NCBI GenBank assembly: GCA_944800085.1
Contig: CALYLO010000015.1
Span: 1-64,000 of the forward strand
Length of the DNA stretch: 64,000 bases
Reading direction: 5' to 3'
Source: Paenibacillus melissococcoides
GTDB taxonomy: Bacteria; Bacillota; Bacilli; Paenibacillales; Paenibacillaceae
Below are positions 15,981-25,870 of the stretch, piece after piece; position 1 is the first letter of the stretch; each line of letters begins with the position of its first letter. Under the pieces are notes generated by a model that made no database searches, was not told where the DNA came from, and worked only from the letters and a program-made list of their open reading frames with translations. A program made the position numbers and the translations under genes.

Positions 15981-18590
15981 TTACCCATTTCCGTTGCCGT
16001 TATTTCCGTTACGCCCAAAGCCATTGCCATTGCCCTCTCCATTGTTGCCCGGAACGGCCTGATCCTGCCCCGGATCCGGATCTTCGAAGCTGTCCGTCTG
16101 ATCCGGCGGAGTCGGCGGATCCGGCTGATCCGGCACCACGGTTCCAGGCACCGTGTCCGTATCATCCCATCCGCCGGACGGATCGGAACCGTCAGGGTCA
16201 GGAGGAAACGGATCAACCGATCCATCCGGGTCTCCCCCCGGATCCGAAGGATCCACAATCGGCGGCTCCGGCGTTTCTGGCGGCTCCGGTATCTGGATCT
16301 CTTCTTCCTCGATTGTGACCGTGGCGACGTTGGAACGGGCCGATTCCTCGTCCCCGCTTACCGCCGTCACCACATAGGAATACGTCTCGCCGGCGAATAC
16401 GCCGATATCTTCCGCATTCGTTACCTTCAGCCCGGCCAGCAATTTCGTATAATCCTGCTCGGCCGAAGACTTCCGGTACAGATTGTAGACGATGTTCTCG
16501 CCTTGAACCGGCTGCCAGCTCAGCGACACCGTCTTCGTCGCTTCCGAGTAGGAAGCGGCCAGGCCGCTAACCTTCTGCACCGGATCAGGCTGCTTCTCGA
16601 CATGGTCCGGCTTGTTGAAGGAACCGGACTTCCGGTCCTTCAGCGCCTTGCCCACCACTTCGCTGAACATCCGCGAAGGCACCCGGCTGCTCTCATGCAG
16701 CACATGATCGCGGTCCGTCTTGTCATATCCCATCCATACCGCAGCCGTCCATTCCGGCGTATAGCCGACGAACCACGCATCCCGGTCTCCCGGTCCGTCA
16801 TAGCCTGGAACCGAATGCTGTGTCGTTCCCGTCTTGCCCGCTACCTGGCGGCCGCTGATTTGCGCCTGGGTGCCTGTGCCGCTTTTCACGACATCCGTAA
16901 GCATCTCGGTCATATAATAAGCCGTCTGCTCGCTCATGACCTTCACCGGCTTCGGCACATGATACGTGTAATAGTCATGTCCCTTGCGGTCCACAATCTT
17001 CGCCACAGCATAGGAAGGATAATAATTGCCTCCATTGGCGAATGCATTATAAGCGGTGGCCATATTTATCGGCGTCACGCCGTGCGTCATCCCGCCCAAA
17101 GCGATCGACAGGTTCAGATCGTCGTTCGTTAACGGGATGCCCAAGCTTTTCGCAAATTCAAAGCCAGTCTTCAATTTAATCTCATTGAGCAGCCAGACCG
17201 CCGGAATATTGATCGAACGTCTGACCGCTTCCTTCATATCGACGCTAGTCGTATAGCCGCCCAGGTTAGTCGGACTATAGCCGTTGAAGGATTGCTTCTC
17301 GTTGCTCAGCTTCGACCACGGGAACCATTTGCCGGTCTCCAGCGCCGGGGCGTAGGACACAATCGGCTTGAAGGCCGAACCCGGCTGCCGCTTGATGGTC
17401 GCCCGGTTCAATCCTTTACGGGCATAGTCTCGTCCGCCCATCATCGCCAGGATTGCGCCATCCTTATGATCCGTAATGACCATCGCGCCCTGTACCTTCG
17501 TCTCGTCCTTGCTCTTCTCGAACATTCCGTCGTCATTGAAGGCGTCGTACATGATACGCTGCGCATTCGCGTCCAGCGTCGTATAAATCTGGTAGCCGCC
17601 GCGGAACAACTGGTCTTCGGTAAGACCGGTCCGCTCAACGATTTCCTCTACCATATAATCAAGATAAGAATAATACGGTTCTTCGGTATTGTTGTCGGCC
17701 GCGCCTTCATCCTTGGTCTCTACCGGCACATAATCGACCGCAGATGCTTCATCCCGCTCCTGCGCCGTAATATAGCCCTGCTCGTACATCAACTGGAGCA
17801 CGACCTGACGGCGTTCCTTCGAGCGCTCCGGATTATTGATCGGATTGTAATGGGTCGGCGCCTTTGGAATGGCCGCCAACGTAGCAATCTGCCACAATTC
17901 AAGCTGATTGAGATCTTCCGTACCGAAGTAAGTTTTCGATGCGGCGATAATGCCATAGGCCCGTTTTCCAAAGAAAATACGGTTCAAATACATCGTCAAA
18001 ATTTCGTCTTTGGTAAAATGGTTCTCCAGCGCCAGCGCGATGGACACCTCAGTCGCCTTACGGAAAAAAGTCTTGTCGCTGGTCAGGAACATGTTCTTCG
18101 CCAGCTGCTGGGTAATGGTACTGCCGCCCTCAGCCAAGCTTCGCGACGCAATATCCTTCACCATGGCGCGCCCGATGGACCATAGGTCGACCCCGCGGTG
18201 CTCGTTGAAGCGCCGGTCCTCCGTTGCGATGAACGCTTCGCGGACGCGCTGGGGAATATCTTCCGGCTCGGCAATCTCCCGATGCTCAATCCCTTTGCCC
18301 AGATGGGCGATAACATTATTATTGCTGTCATATACGGTGGAGATTTCAGCCATCTCGAACATGTCGGCGTCCTTATACTCGCGCATCAGCCGCTCCCCGT
18401 TCAGCAAGATGAACAGATAACCGCCAACCGCGATAAAGGCGGCAAACGCAGCCATAAAAAACGATAGCCAGAAGGTTTTGCGCCAACTCCACTTGCCGCG
18501 TTTCTTCGGAGGCTTCCCCTTTCCTTTCCCCTTAGTTGGCACCGGTGTGCGCGTGCGTGTACGCTGGGGAGGTTGCTTCTCTCTCGTCAT
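15981..18590 (-). CDS. Class A penicillin-binding protein (PBP1A type) with FN3 domain
   Basis: An 869-residue bifunctional peptidoglycan synthase. After a basic cytoplasmic tail comes one membrane anchor (about 45-65), then a GT51 glycosyltransferase (EDRRFNEHRGVD, GGSTITQQLAKNMFL) and a transpeptidase with SxxK in GSAFKPIV, SxN in RRSINIP and KTG in AGKTGTTQ. A fibronectin type III domain follows (about residues 635-725), and the last 130 residues are Pro/Asp/Gly rich, ending in an Asn/Gly repeat. This tail is probably a surface-exposed linker. The ATG used has AAAGGGAG 9 bases upstream; a GTG 8 codons earlier is the alternative. Confidence 0.95.
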   Translation of the reverse strand: MTREKQPPQRTRTRTPVPTKGKGKGKPPKKRGKWSWRKTFWLSFFMAAFAAFIAVGGYLFILLNGERLMREYKDADMFEMAEISTVYDSNNNVIAHLGKGIEHREIAEPEDIPQRVREAFIATEDRRFNEHRGVDLWSIGRAMVKDIASRSLAEGGSTITQQLAKNMFLTSDKTFFRKATEVSIALALENHFTKDEILTMYLNRIFFGKRAYGIIAASKTYFGTEDLNQLELWQIATLAAIPKAPTHYNPINNPERSKERRQVVLQLMYEQGYITAQERDEASAVDYVPVETKDEGAADNNTEEPYYSYLDYMVEEIVERTGLTEDQLFRGGYQIYTTLDANAQRIMYDAFNDDGMFEKSKDETKVQGAMVITDHKDGAILAMMGGRDYARKGLNRATIKRQPGSAFKPIVSYAPALETGKWFPWSKLSNEKQSFNGYSPTNLGGYTTSVDMKEAVRRSINIPAVWLLNEIKLKTGFEFAKSLGIPLTNDDLNLSIALGGMTHGVTPINMATAYNAFANGGNYYPSYAVAKIVDRKGHDYYTYHVPKPVKVMSEQTAYYMTEMLTDVVKSGTGTQAQISGRQVAGKTGTTQHSVPGYDGPGDRDAWFVGYTPEWTAAVWMGYDKTDRDHVLHESSRVPSRMFSEVVGKALKDRKSGSFNKPDHVEKQPDPVQKVSGLAASYSEATKTVSLSWQPVQGENIVYNLYRKSSAEQDYTKLLAGLKVTNAEDIGVFAGETYSYVVTAVSGDEESARSNVATVTIEEEEIQIPEPPETPEPPIVDPSDPGGDPDGSVDPFPPDPDGSDPSGGWDDTDTVPGTVVPDQPDPPTPPDQTDSFEDPDPGQDQAVPGNNGEGNGNGFGRNGNNGNGNG

Positions 18591-18683
18591 CGTAACCGAC
18601 TCCCTTTTGTTCACAGAAATGAGTTCTCTCTACTCTATCTCCTACGATTTTCATGCTATCCAGCACCTGATGGGACGTGCAAT

Positions 18684-18710
18684 GAAAAGAACAACCCTTC
18701 AGGGTTGTTC
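18684..18710 (-). terminator. Terminator downstream of hfq
   Basis: GAACAACCCT and AGGGTTGTTC make a perfect 10-bp stem with a 2-base tip, followed on the minus strand by TTTTC. It separates hfq from the PBP gene. Confidence 0.9.
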
Positions 18711-18784
18711 GGCAGCGGACTATACCATTAGACGCAAAACAGGGGCGAAAAGTTGCATTGCTTCTCTTCGGCCCCCGCTGAAGC

Positions 18785-19027
18785 TTATTGCGTGTCGTTC
18801 TGATGATCCTGCATCAGGGATACGTTACGCTGCGGCGTAAACGTGGAAATGGCGTGTTTATACACCATTTGCTGGCGGCCGTCGCTGTCTATGACGATGG
18901 TAAAGTTGTCAAATGCGCGGATAACCCCGCGAATCTGGAACCCGTTCGTTAAATACACCGTCACCGGGATGCTCTCCTTGCGCAATTGGTTCAAAAACGT
19001 GTCCTGGATATTAATAGATTTATTCAT
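18785..19027 (-). CDS. hfq: RNA-binding protein Hfq
   Basis: The 80-residue Sm-fold protein forms a hexamer that binds small RNAs and A-rich or U-rich sequences. Sm1 is NQLRKESIPVTVYLTNGFQIRGVIRAFDNF (Q near residue 10 and the D/N-F pair contact uridine), Sm2 is QQMVYKHAISTF. The short acidic C-terminus is typical of Bacillota. The start follows GGGGG; a longer frame upstream would add 15 atypical residues. It follows miaA as in other bacteria, with a strong terminator downstream. Confidence 0.96.
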   Translation of the reverse strand: MNKSINIQDTFLNQLRKESIPVTVYLTNGFQIRGVIRAFDNFTIVIDSDGRQQMVYKHAISTFTPQRNVSLMQDHQNDTQ

Positions 19028-19076
19028 CGTCCGTACCCCCATAATCATAAGGTTGTGTTGAAATATATTCAACCTC

Positions 19077-20039
19077 TTACCGAAACTTTCCTGCTATGAT
19101 TTTACAAATTCGATCGAAATGTTCGTCCGCACGCTCCACATCGGTCACATCCACCCATTCAATATCTTGCATGCGGCGGAACCATGACAGCTGACGCTTC
19201 GCAAAACGCCGCGTATCACGCTTTAACCGTTCGACGGCGGCCTCCAGCGACATTTCATTCTCCAAATACGCAGCGATTTCCTTGTACCCCAGCCCCTGCA
19301 TGGAGACGAGCTGACGCGAGTAGCCTGCATCCAGCAAGCGGCGCACTTCCTCAATCAGTCCGTCCCGGATCATGATGTCGATTCGATCCTCAATACGTTT
19401 ATATAGCATCTGCCGGTCCATTGTCAAACCGATTAAGCACAGGTCATACGGAGACGTCTTCTGTTGGCCTGCAAGCTGCGAAGACAGCGTCTGGCCGGTC
19501 AGATGGTAAATCTCCAGCGCCCGTATGACCCGCCGCTGATCATTCGGATGCAGCCGATTCGCCGTTACCGGGTCGACGGCCTGCAGCTTGGCGTGCACCG
19601 CTTCGGGGCCATGAGCGAGCGCAAATTCGTTCATCTCCCGGCGAAAAGCCTCGTCCGAACCGGCATCGCTGAACTCGAAGCTGTAACAGACCGATTCCAC
19701 ATACAAGCCGGTCCCTCCGACAATGAACGGCAGCCGATCCCGTGCGGTGATATCATCAATCAGATGACGGCATCGTTCCTGGAACTCGGCGACGGAGAAG
19801 GCATAATCCGGATCATGGATATCCAGAAGATGATGAGGTATCCCCCTTCTCTCCTCCAGCGGCAGCTTCGCGGTGCCGATATCCATCCCGCGGTATACCT
19901 GCATGCTGTCGCCGGATATAATCTCGCACTCGTAGGCATGAGCCACATCCAGGCTCAGGTTCGTCTTGCCAACTGCCGTAGGGCCGACGAGCACGAGCAG
20001 CCTTGGCCTAGTTGGCGACGTTGTTGCCGGCAATGTCAA
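19077..20039 (-). CDS. miaA: tRNA dimethylallyltransferase MiaA
   Basis: A 320-residue enzyme adding the dimethylallyl group to A37 of tRNAs reading UNN codons. P-loop VGPTAVGKTNLS, the substrate motif SGDSMQVYRGMDIGTAK, and GGTGLYVES are clear, as is RRYAKRQLSWFRR-like RRFAKRQLSWFRR near the end. It overlaps the methyltransferase gene by 32 bases and precedes hfq by about 50, so these genes form one operon. Confidence 0.97.
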   Translation of the reverse strand: MTLPATTSPTRPRLLVLVGPTAVGKTNLSLDVAHAYECEIISGDSMQVYRGMDIGTAKLPLEERRGIPHHLLDIHDPDYAFSVAEFQERCRHLIDDITARDRLPFIVGGTGLYVESVCYSFEFSDAGSDEAFRREMNEFALAHGPEAVHAKLQAVDPVTANRLHPNDQRRVIRALEIYHLTGQTLSSQLAGQQKTSPYDLCLIGLTMDRQMLYKRIEDRIDIMIRDGLIEEVRRLLDAGYSRQLVSMQGLGYKEIAAYLENEMSLEAAVERLKRDTRRFAKRQLSWFRRMQDIEWVDVTDVERADEHFDRICKIIAGKFR

Positions 20040-20802
20040 TCACTCCATATGCTAATTTCGTCCCGGTGTGCACGAGCCGTTCAAATCCGAGCCGTCCGAA
20101 TTCCTCGCTGCCACGCAACTCCTTCATGACGACCGTCTTCCGGGCCACGCGGCAAGCTTCGCGAATCGCTTCCGGCTTCACCGCTCCCGGATTGGCCAAG
20201 GCGCGCAGCGGATCTATCGACGCCGATTCCTTCACCGGTTCACGGAACATCGGATCGAAATAGACAATGTCCACCGAACGGTCGGGAAGTCCGCGCAGCC
20301 ATTCCACATGATTGGCCTGCTTCAGCGCGATGCGCCGCATCGCTTCATTGACGGATTGAATGCTGCTCTCATACAAGAGAAGCCCTTCGTGCAGCAGGGT
20401 AAAAAGCGCCTGCTCGCTCTCCAGAGCCGTCACGCGGCCCGCTTCGCCCACGACGTGGGAGAAGACGAGCGCATCGGATCCGAGACCTGCCGTGCAATCC
20501 AGCACCTCATCGCCCGGTTGGGCGCGGCTGGCGGCAATCATCGTGTCCCCCTCGCCGGCCAGCAGCCGCTTGATGCGGACATAGGCCATGCTGGGGTGAT
20601 AGATCAGCTCGGTTAACCCCAGCTTCGTGTATCGCACATCCTTATTGCGGTAGACGATAAATTCATCGTCCCCGTACCGGTTCCGAAGAGTGGCCAGCGT
20701 GCATCTGCGGCGCTCGACGAACCGGTGGCCGAACATCTCGGCCATCTTCCGGGCGCGTTCCCTTATGTGCGGGGAGGTCTTATCCCCCGTAGTTACAATC
20801 AT
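20008..20802 (-). CDS. Class I SAM-dependent methyltransferase (RsmJ-like fold)
   Basis: A 264-residue protein with SAM motif I LDCTAGLGSDALVFS and motif IV VYFDPMFREP. The (F/Y)DPMF signature resembles RsmJ, the 16S rRNA G1516 methyltransferase, and a family common beside mutL/miaA in Paenibacillus. The precise target is not shown. A TATATAAT-like stretch just upstream may be its promoter. It overlaps miaA by 32 bases in another frame. Confidence 0.85.
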   Translation of the reverse strand: MIVTTGDKTSPHIRERARKMAEMFGHRFVERRRCTLATLRNRYGDDEFIVYRNKDVRYTKLGLTELIYHPSMAYVRIKRLLAGEGDTMIAASRAQPGDEVLDCTAGLGSDALVFSHVVGEAGRVTALESEQALFTLLHEGLLLYESSIQSVNEAMRRIALKQANHVEWLRGLPDRSVDIVYFDPMFREPVKESASIDPLRALANPGAVKPEAIREACRVARKTVVMKELRGSEEFGRLGFERLVHTGTKLAYGVIDIAGNNVAN

Positions 20803-20858
20803 GAGCTCCTCCTCATTATATACGCTTCAGAAAGGGAAACACAAATGCGGCAATCGCA

Positions 20859-22997
20859 TTACATGACCCGCTTGAACATTTTCTCCAGATCATAGGTCGT
20901 GAATTTGACGACGATCGGGCGCCCGTGCGGGCAAGTATACGGCTGGCGGCATGCGGCCAGCCGCGCCAGCAGCGCTTCCGCCTCCGCCTCGGTCAAGCGC
21001 TGGTTCGCCTTGATCGAGGCTTTGCACGAGCACATAATCGCCGAAGCCTCTCTCAGCTTGCCGACATCCGGCACTTTTTCGCGCAGCACCCAATCCGTCA
21101 TCTCCCGCACGAGATCAGCTTCCTCCCCGTTCGGGAACCAGTGCGGATACGACCGGACGAGGAAGGTCTGCCCTCCGAACGGCTCCAGCCGGATGCCGGC
21201 CTGCTCCAGCAGATGCAGCCGATCTCGTATTCGCGCGGCTTCCGCGGTCGTGAACTCCAGCGTCAACGGCAGCAGCAGCTCCTGCGACGCCTCCTCGGGA
21301 TGCCCGAAGCGCTCGTAATAATATTCATAATTGATGCGTTCGTGGGCCGCATGCTGATCGATCAGATACAACCCCTCCGCATTGGATGCGATGAGATACG
21401 TGCCATGCAGCTGGCCGATCAGCTCGACGGCCGGGAATGGCGGCAGCTCCGCCTCCGCCGGCTTGCCCGCGCCGGCTTGCCATGCCGCCTGAACACCCGC
21501 CTGGCGGAAGCCGGAGGGCGTTCGGTTCGGCGCCCGGTCCGGCGCTTGCGCCGGTGCGGCGGAGCCGGAACGCGAGCTGCCGTTCGTGCCGGCATAGCTC
21601 CCGCGGAACTCGCGTACCGCTTCCGGCTCCCGCATTGGCCCGGCAGCCGGCTCAGGCGCCCGGTCCGCTTGCGCCGCATCCCGGCGGCCATAGTCCGCCT
21701 CCTGCACGGCCGCCTGACCGTTCTCCGCCGGAACGGCCGCCGCCCCGGAGCTCCCCTGCGCGCCATCTGCAGGCTTCACGCCGTCGCGGGCAGATTCATC
21801 ACCGTCCGGCCCCGAAGCCGGGGCGGGGGCTTCGCTCTCGGACGGCAGCGGCGGCAGCTCCGGCTCCGCCGACGGCACGAGCGCGCCCATCGGCTTGAGC
21901 CGGGGCTCGTCGCGGCCGCCGGCCAGCGACGCGGCAGCCCACTGCCATTCCGTCTGCTCGACATAGGTGCGCACCTTCGCCTTCTCCGGCGCCGCCTGCG
22001 GGATGAGCGCCTGCTGCAGCAGGATCTCGCGCAGCGTGGACGCGATGAATTCGCACAGCTCCGGCTCCTTGCTGAAGCGAACCTCCAGCTTCGCCGGATG
22101 CACATTGACATCGACCAGCGTCGGGTGCATCCGCGCATGGAGGATGATCATCGGGAAGCGGTTGATCGGCAGCAGCGTATGATACGCCTTCAGCACCGCC
22201 TGGTTCAAGGCGAAGCTGCGCACATAGCGCCCGTTCACGAACCAGGACATCGCGTTGCGGTTCGAACGGGTCAGCTCCGGCTTCCCGATAAATCCCTCCA
22301 GCTTGTAATCCAGCTGCTCCGCCTCCACCGGCAGCATGCTCTTCGCCGTCTGCACGCCGTAGACCGCGGCGATCACCTGCTGCAAATCGCCGTTGCCGAT
22401 CGTCTGCAGCAGCAGATTGTCATTATGCTTCAGCGTGAACGCAATCTGCGGATAGGCGAGCGCCAGTCGGTATATGTAATCGGAGATATGCCCGAGCTCG
22501 GTCTGCACCGTCTTCATATACTTCAAGCGGGCCGGCGTATTATAGAATAAATCGCGGACGGCGATATCCGTCCCCTGCATCGACTGCGCCGGCTCGGACG
22601 TTCTGACGGTTCCTCCTTCTATCGCCAGCTTCCGCCCGAGGCCGCTGTCATCCGCGGAGCTGGTGAGCTCCACCCGCGCCACGGCGGCGATACTGGGCAG
22701 GGCCTCCCCGCGGAAGCCAAGGCTGCGGATCGCGAACAGATCTTTGCCGGAAGCGATCTTGCTGGTGGCGTGGCGTTGGAAGGCGTTCTCCATATCGTCT
22801 TCCCCGATGCCGGACCCGTTATCCTTGACCCGGATCAGCTGGAGCCCGCCCTCCTCGACGGTTACGTCTATCCGCGTGCTTCCGGCGTCGATCGAATTTT
22901 CCACCAATTCCTTGACGACGGAGGAAGGCCGTTCCACGACCTCGCCAGCCGCGATCTGATTGGCGATATGCTCGTCCAATATATGAATGACGGCCAT
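20859..22997 (-). CDS. mutL: DNA mismatch repair endonuclease MutL
   Basis: The 712-residue protein has an N-terminal GHKL ATPase (ELVENSIDAGSTRIDV, DNGSGI, RHATSKI, GFRGEAL) and a C-terminal nuclease domain with the DQHAAHERINYEYYYER motif (DQHAx2Ex4E) and CPHGRPIV. These show a latent nicking endonuclease as in species without MutH. Between the domains lies an unusually long Ala/Pro/Gly-rich linker (about residues 340-500). It starts 14 bases after mutS and partners with it. Confidence 0.97.
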   Translation of the reverse strand: MAVIHILDEHIANQIAAGEVVERPSSVVKELVENSIDAGSTRIDVTVEEGGLQLIRVKDNGSGIGEDDMENAFQRHATSKIASGKDLFAIRSLGFRGEALPSIAAVARVELTSSADDSGLGRKLAIEGGTVRTSEPAQSMQGTDIAVRDLFYNTPARLKYMKTVQTELGHISDYIYRLALAYPQIAFTLKHNDNLLLQTIGNGDLQQVIAAVYGVQTAKSMLPVEAEQLDYKLEGFIGKPELTRSNRNAMSWFVNGRYVRSFALNQAVLKAYHTLLPINRFPMIILHARMHPTLVDVNVHPAKLEVRFSKEPELCEFIASTLREILLQQALIPQAAPEKAKVRTYVEQTEWQWAAASLAGGRDEPRLKPMGALVPSAEPELPPLPSESEAPAPASGPDGDESARDGVKPADGAQGSSGAAAVPAENGQAAVQEADYGRRDAAQADRAPEPAAGPMREPEAVREFRGSYAGTNGSSRSGSAAPAQAPDRAPNRTPSGFRQAGVQAAWQAGAGKPAEAELPPFPAVELIGQLHGTYLIASNAEGLYLIDQHAAHERINYEYYYERFGHPEEASQELLLPLTLEFTTAEAARIRDRLHLLEQAGIRLEPFGGQTFLVRSYPHWFPNGEEADLVREMTDWVLREKVPDVGKLREASAIMCSCKASIKANQRLTEAEAEALLARLAACRQPYTCPHGRPIVVKFTTYDLEKMFKRVM

Positions 22998-23010
22998 CTC
23001 GAATTCCCCC

Positions 23011-25809
23011 TTATTCGTTCTTCAGTCCGCGCGCCCGCTTCATGAACGCGTGCAAGGCGTTCATTGCCTCGATCGGCGTGAGCGAGAGCACGTCAACCTC
23101 CCGCAGCTCGGCGATCAGCTCGTCGGCCTGCCGGTTCTGCCGCTGCTCCTCCTTCGCGGGCGGAGCGGCGTGAGCGGCTGGGGCAGCAGAAGCAGCGGAT
23201 TCCTCCCAGCCGAACAGCGACAGCTGCTCGACGGCCCCGGTTGCGGCCGATCCCGCTTCCGGCGTCGGCTCCGCAGCCAGCCCCTCGGCCAGGCCCTCCT
23301 CTGCTATCGCCGCCGGCTCGGCCTGCTCCCGCACCCGATCCGGCTGCCGTTCCTGCCGCTCCGGCACCGCACTGCCCGCGTCACCCGGAGCGGGTTCCGC
23401 GCCAGTCTCCCGCAGCGCCCCCGTCTCATAGGTCTTCAACAGATCATAGGAGCGGCGGATAATCGAATCCGGCAGCCCGGCCAGCTTCGCGCAGTAGATG
23501 CCGTAGCTGGTGCTCGCCGCTCCCGGAATCAGCTTCCGCAGGAAGGTCACCTGATTCCCGCTCTCCTGAACCGCCATGCAGACGTTGCGCAATCCGTCCA
23601 GCCGTTCCTCCAGATGGGCCAGCTCGTGGAAATGGGTCGATACGAGCGCCTTGCAGCCGATCTCGTCGTGCACGAACTCGATCACGGCCTGCGCAATCGA
23701 CATCCCTTCGCTCGTCGACGTTCCCCGTCCGAGCTCATCGATAATGACCAGGCTCCGGCGCGTCGCCTTCGCGGTCATCACCTGGATGTCCATCATCTCC
23801 ACCATGAAGGTGCTCTGCCCGCCGATCAGATCATCCGCCGCGCCGATGCGGGTGAAGATCCGATCGACGATCGGCATGACGGCCCGGTCGGCCGGCACGA
23901 ATGAGCCCATCTGAGTCAAAATCGACATCAGCGCGACCTGGCGCATATACGTGCTCTTGCCGGCCATGTTCGGACCGGTAATGAGCAGCATGCCTGCGGC
24001 CTGCTCCTCGAGGGCGGTATCGTTCGCCATGAACGAGCCGCTCTCCATGACCGCTTCCACCACCGGATGGCGACCGCCTTCGATATGCATATCATAGCCG
24101 TCGGTGACCTCCGGACGGACGAAGCGATGCGACGCGGCGACCGCCGCAAGCGACTGATAAACGTCGATCTCCGCGATCGCCTCGGCCAGCGTCTGCAGCC
24201 TCCGGATCTGCTCGCCGATGCGCTGGCGAAGCTGGCTGAACAGCTCGTATTCCAGCCCGATCATTTTATCCTCCGCTTCCAGGATGAGCGCTTCCTTCTC
24301 CTTCAGCTCCGCCGTAATGAACCGCTCGGCGTTCGCCAAGGTCTGCTTCCGCTCGTAGCGCCCTTCCGGCAGCGCCTGCAGATTCGATCGGGTCACCTCG
24401 ATATAATAGCCGAATACTTTGTTGTAGCCGACCTTCAGCGACTTGATGCCCGTCTCTTCCCGCTCGCGGCGTTCCAGCTCCGCAATCCACTGCTTGCCGT
24501 TCACGCTCGCTTCCCGCAGCTTGTCCAAATACGCGTCATAGCCCGCCTTGATGATGCCGCCGTCGCGCACCGACACGGGCGGCTCCTCGACGATGGCGCG
24601 ATCGATCCATTCCACGATATCCCGGCAGTCGTCCAAGCCGGACACCCGCTCGCGCAGCGTCGCCGAATCGGTCTCCGCGCAGGACCGCTTCAAGCCGGGA
24701 ACGCGCTCCAGGGAATGCTTCAGGGCGATCAGATCGCGGCCGTTCGCCGTGCCGAACGCGATCCGGCTGACGAGACGCTCCAGATCGTATACCTGATGTA
24801 GCTGCTCCCGGATATCCTCGCGCCAGATCATATGATGGTACAGCGTATTCACCGCTTCGAGCCGCGCCTCGATCGCCCGCTTGTTCATGAGCGGCTTGTC
24901 GATCCAGCGGCGCAGCAGCCGGCCTCCCATCGAGGTCTGCGTCCGATCGAGCAGCCACAGCAGCGAGCCCTTCTTCGCCCGCTCGCGCACCGTCTCCGTC
25001 AGCTCCAGATTGCGGCGGGTGAACGGATCGAGGACCAGATATTGATCCGGCTCATACGTCCGAACCTGCGTCAACTGGGATAAGGATCGCTTCTGCGTCT
25101 CCGCCAGATACGACATCAGCAAGGCCAACGCCTGACGGCGTTCCGGATCGAGCCGCATCCAGGCCGCCTCGCCGAATTGCCGCTGGGCGAGCGCCTCATC
25201 CCGCTTCGTCCAAGGGGTGAACAGAACGGGCTTGCTCCACGCCTTCGTCACCGGGCGCGCCTCGTCCAGCACTCGCTCCATTCCGATAATCTCGGTCGGC
25301 GCATACACGTTCAGCTCGTCCAGCAGCCAGGACTGGCCGGCCGGGGCGGAAGTGGCCGTTACCTCGCCCGTCGACAGATCGCAGGCGGCGAGAGCGTACA
25401 TGCCTTCATGCTCCGTCAGACAGAGCAAATAATGATTGGCCTTCTCGTCAATCATCTTCCCTTCCATAATCGTGCCCGGGGTAATGATACGCACGATCTC
25501 GCGGCGCACGACCCCTTTCGCGGCCGACGGATCCTCCATCTGCTCGCAGATGGCGACCCGGTAGCCCTTCTCGATCAGCCGCTGTATGTAACTGTCGGCG
25601 GAATGATACGGGACGCCGCACATCGGGATCCGGTCCTCCGTCCCGCTGTTGCCCCGTCCGGTGAGCGTAATCTCCAGCTCCTTGGCCGCCACAATCGCAT
25701 CGTCATTGAACATTTCATAGAAATCGCCGAGGCGGAAAAACAAAATCGCGTCCTCCGCCTGCTGCTTAATCGACAAATATTGCTCCATCATCGGCGTCAT
25801 CTTCGCCAT
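23011..25809 (-). CDS. mutS: DNA mismatch recognition protein MutS
   Basis: A 932-residue MutS1 protein. The mismatch-binding Phe-x-Glu is in FFRLGDFYEMF near residue 28. The ATPase has GPNMAGKSTYMRQ (Walker A), VIIDELGRGTS (Walker B/signature) and STHFHELA. The C-terminal region carries a long acidic, Ala/Glu/Pro-rich insert and a QLSLF pentapeptide, a beta-clamp binding motif, before the final helical dimerisation segment. It is followed immediately by mutL, forming the mismatch repair operon. Confidence 0.98.
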   Translation of the reverse strand: MAKMTPMMEQYLSIKQQAEDAILFFRLGDFYEMFNDDAIVAAKELEITLTGRGNSGTEDRIPMCGVPYHSADSYIQRLIEKGYRVAICEQMEDPSAAKGVVRREIVRIITPGTIMEGKMIDEKANHYLLCLTEHEGMYALAACDLSTGEVTATSAPAGQSWLLDELNVYAPTEIIGMERVLDEARPVTKAWSKPVLFTPWTKRDEALAQRQFGEAAWMRLDPERRQALALLMSYLAETQKRSLSQLTQVRTYEPDQYLVLDPFTRRNLELTETVRERAKKGSLLWLLDRTQTSMGGRLLRRWIDKPLMNKRAIEARLEAVNTLYHHMIWREDIREQLHQVYDLERLVSRIAFGTANGRDLIALKHSLERVPGLKRSCAETDSATLRERVSGLDDCRDIVEWIDRAIVEEPPVSVRDGGIIKAGYDAYLDKLREASVNGKQWIAELERREREETGIKSLKVGYNKVFGYYIEVTRSNLQALPEGRYERKQTLANAERFITAELKEKEALILEAEDKMIGLEYELFSQLRQRIGEQIRRLQTLAEAIAEIDVYQSLAAVAASHRFVRPEVTDGYDMHIEGGRHPVVEAVMESGSFMANDTALEEQAAGMLLITGPNMAGKSTYMRQVALMSILTQMGSFVPADRAVMPIVDRIFTRIGAADDLIGGQSTFMVEMMDIQVMTAKATRRSLVIIDELGRGTSTSEGMSIAQAVIEFVHDEIGCKALVSTHFHELAHLEERLDGLRNVCMAVQESGNQVTFLRKLIPGAASTSYGIYCAKLAGLPDSIIRRSYDLLKTYETGALRETGAEPAPGDAGSAVPERQERQPDRVREQAEPAAIAEEGLAEGLAAEPTPEAGSAATGAVEQLSLFGWEESAASAAPAAHAAPPAKEEQRQNRQADELIAELREVDVLSLTPIEAMNALHAFMKRARGLKNE

Positions 25810-25870
25810 TAAACACCCTCCGATACCTGACCTTGAATCGTCCTCATTATATCAAAAAAAGAGCGCGGAC

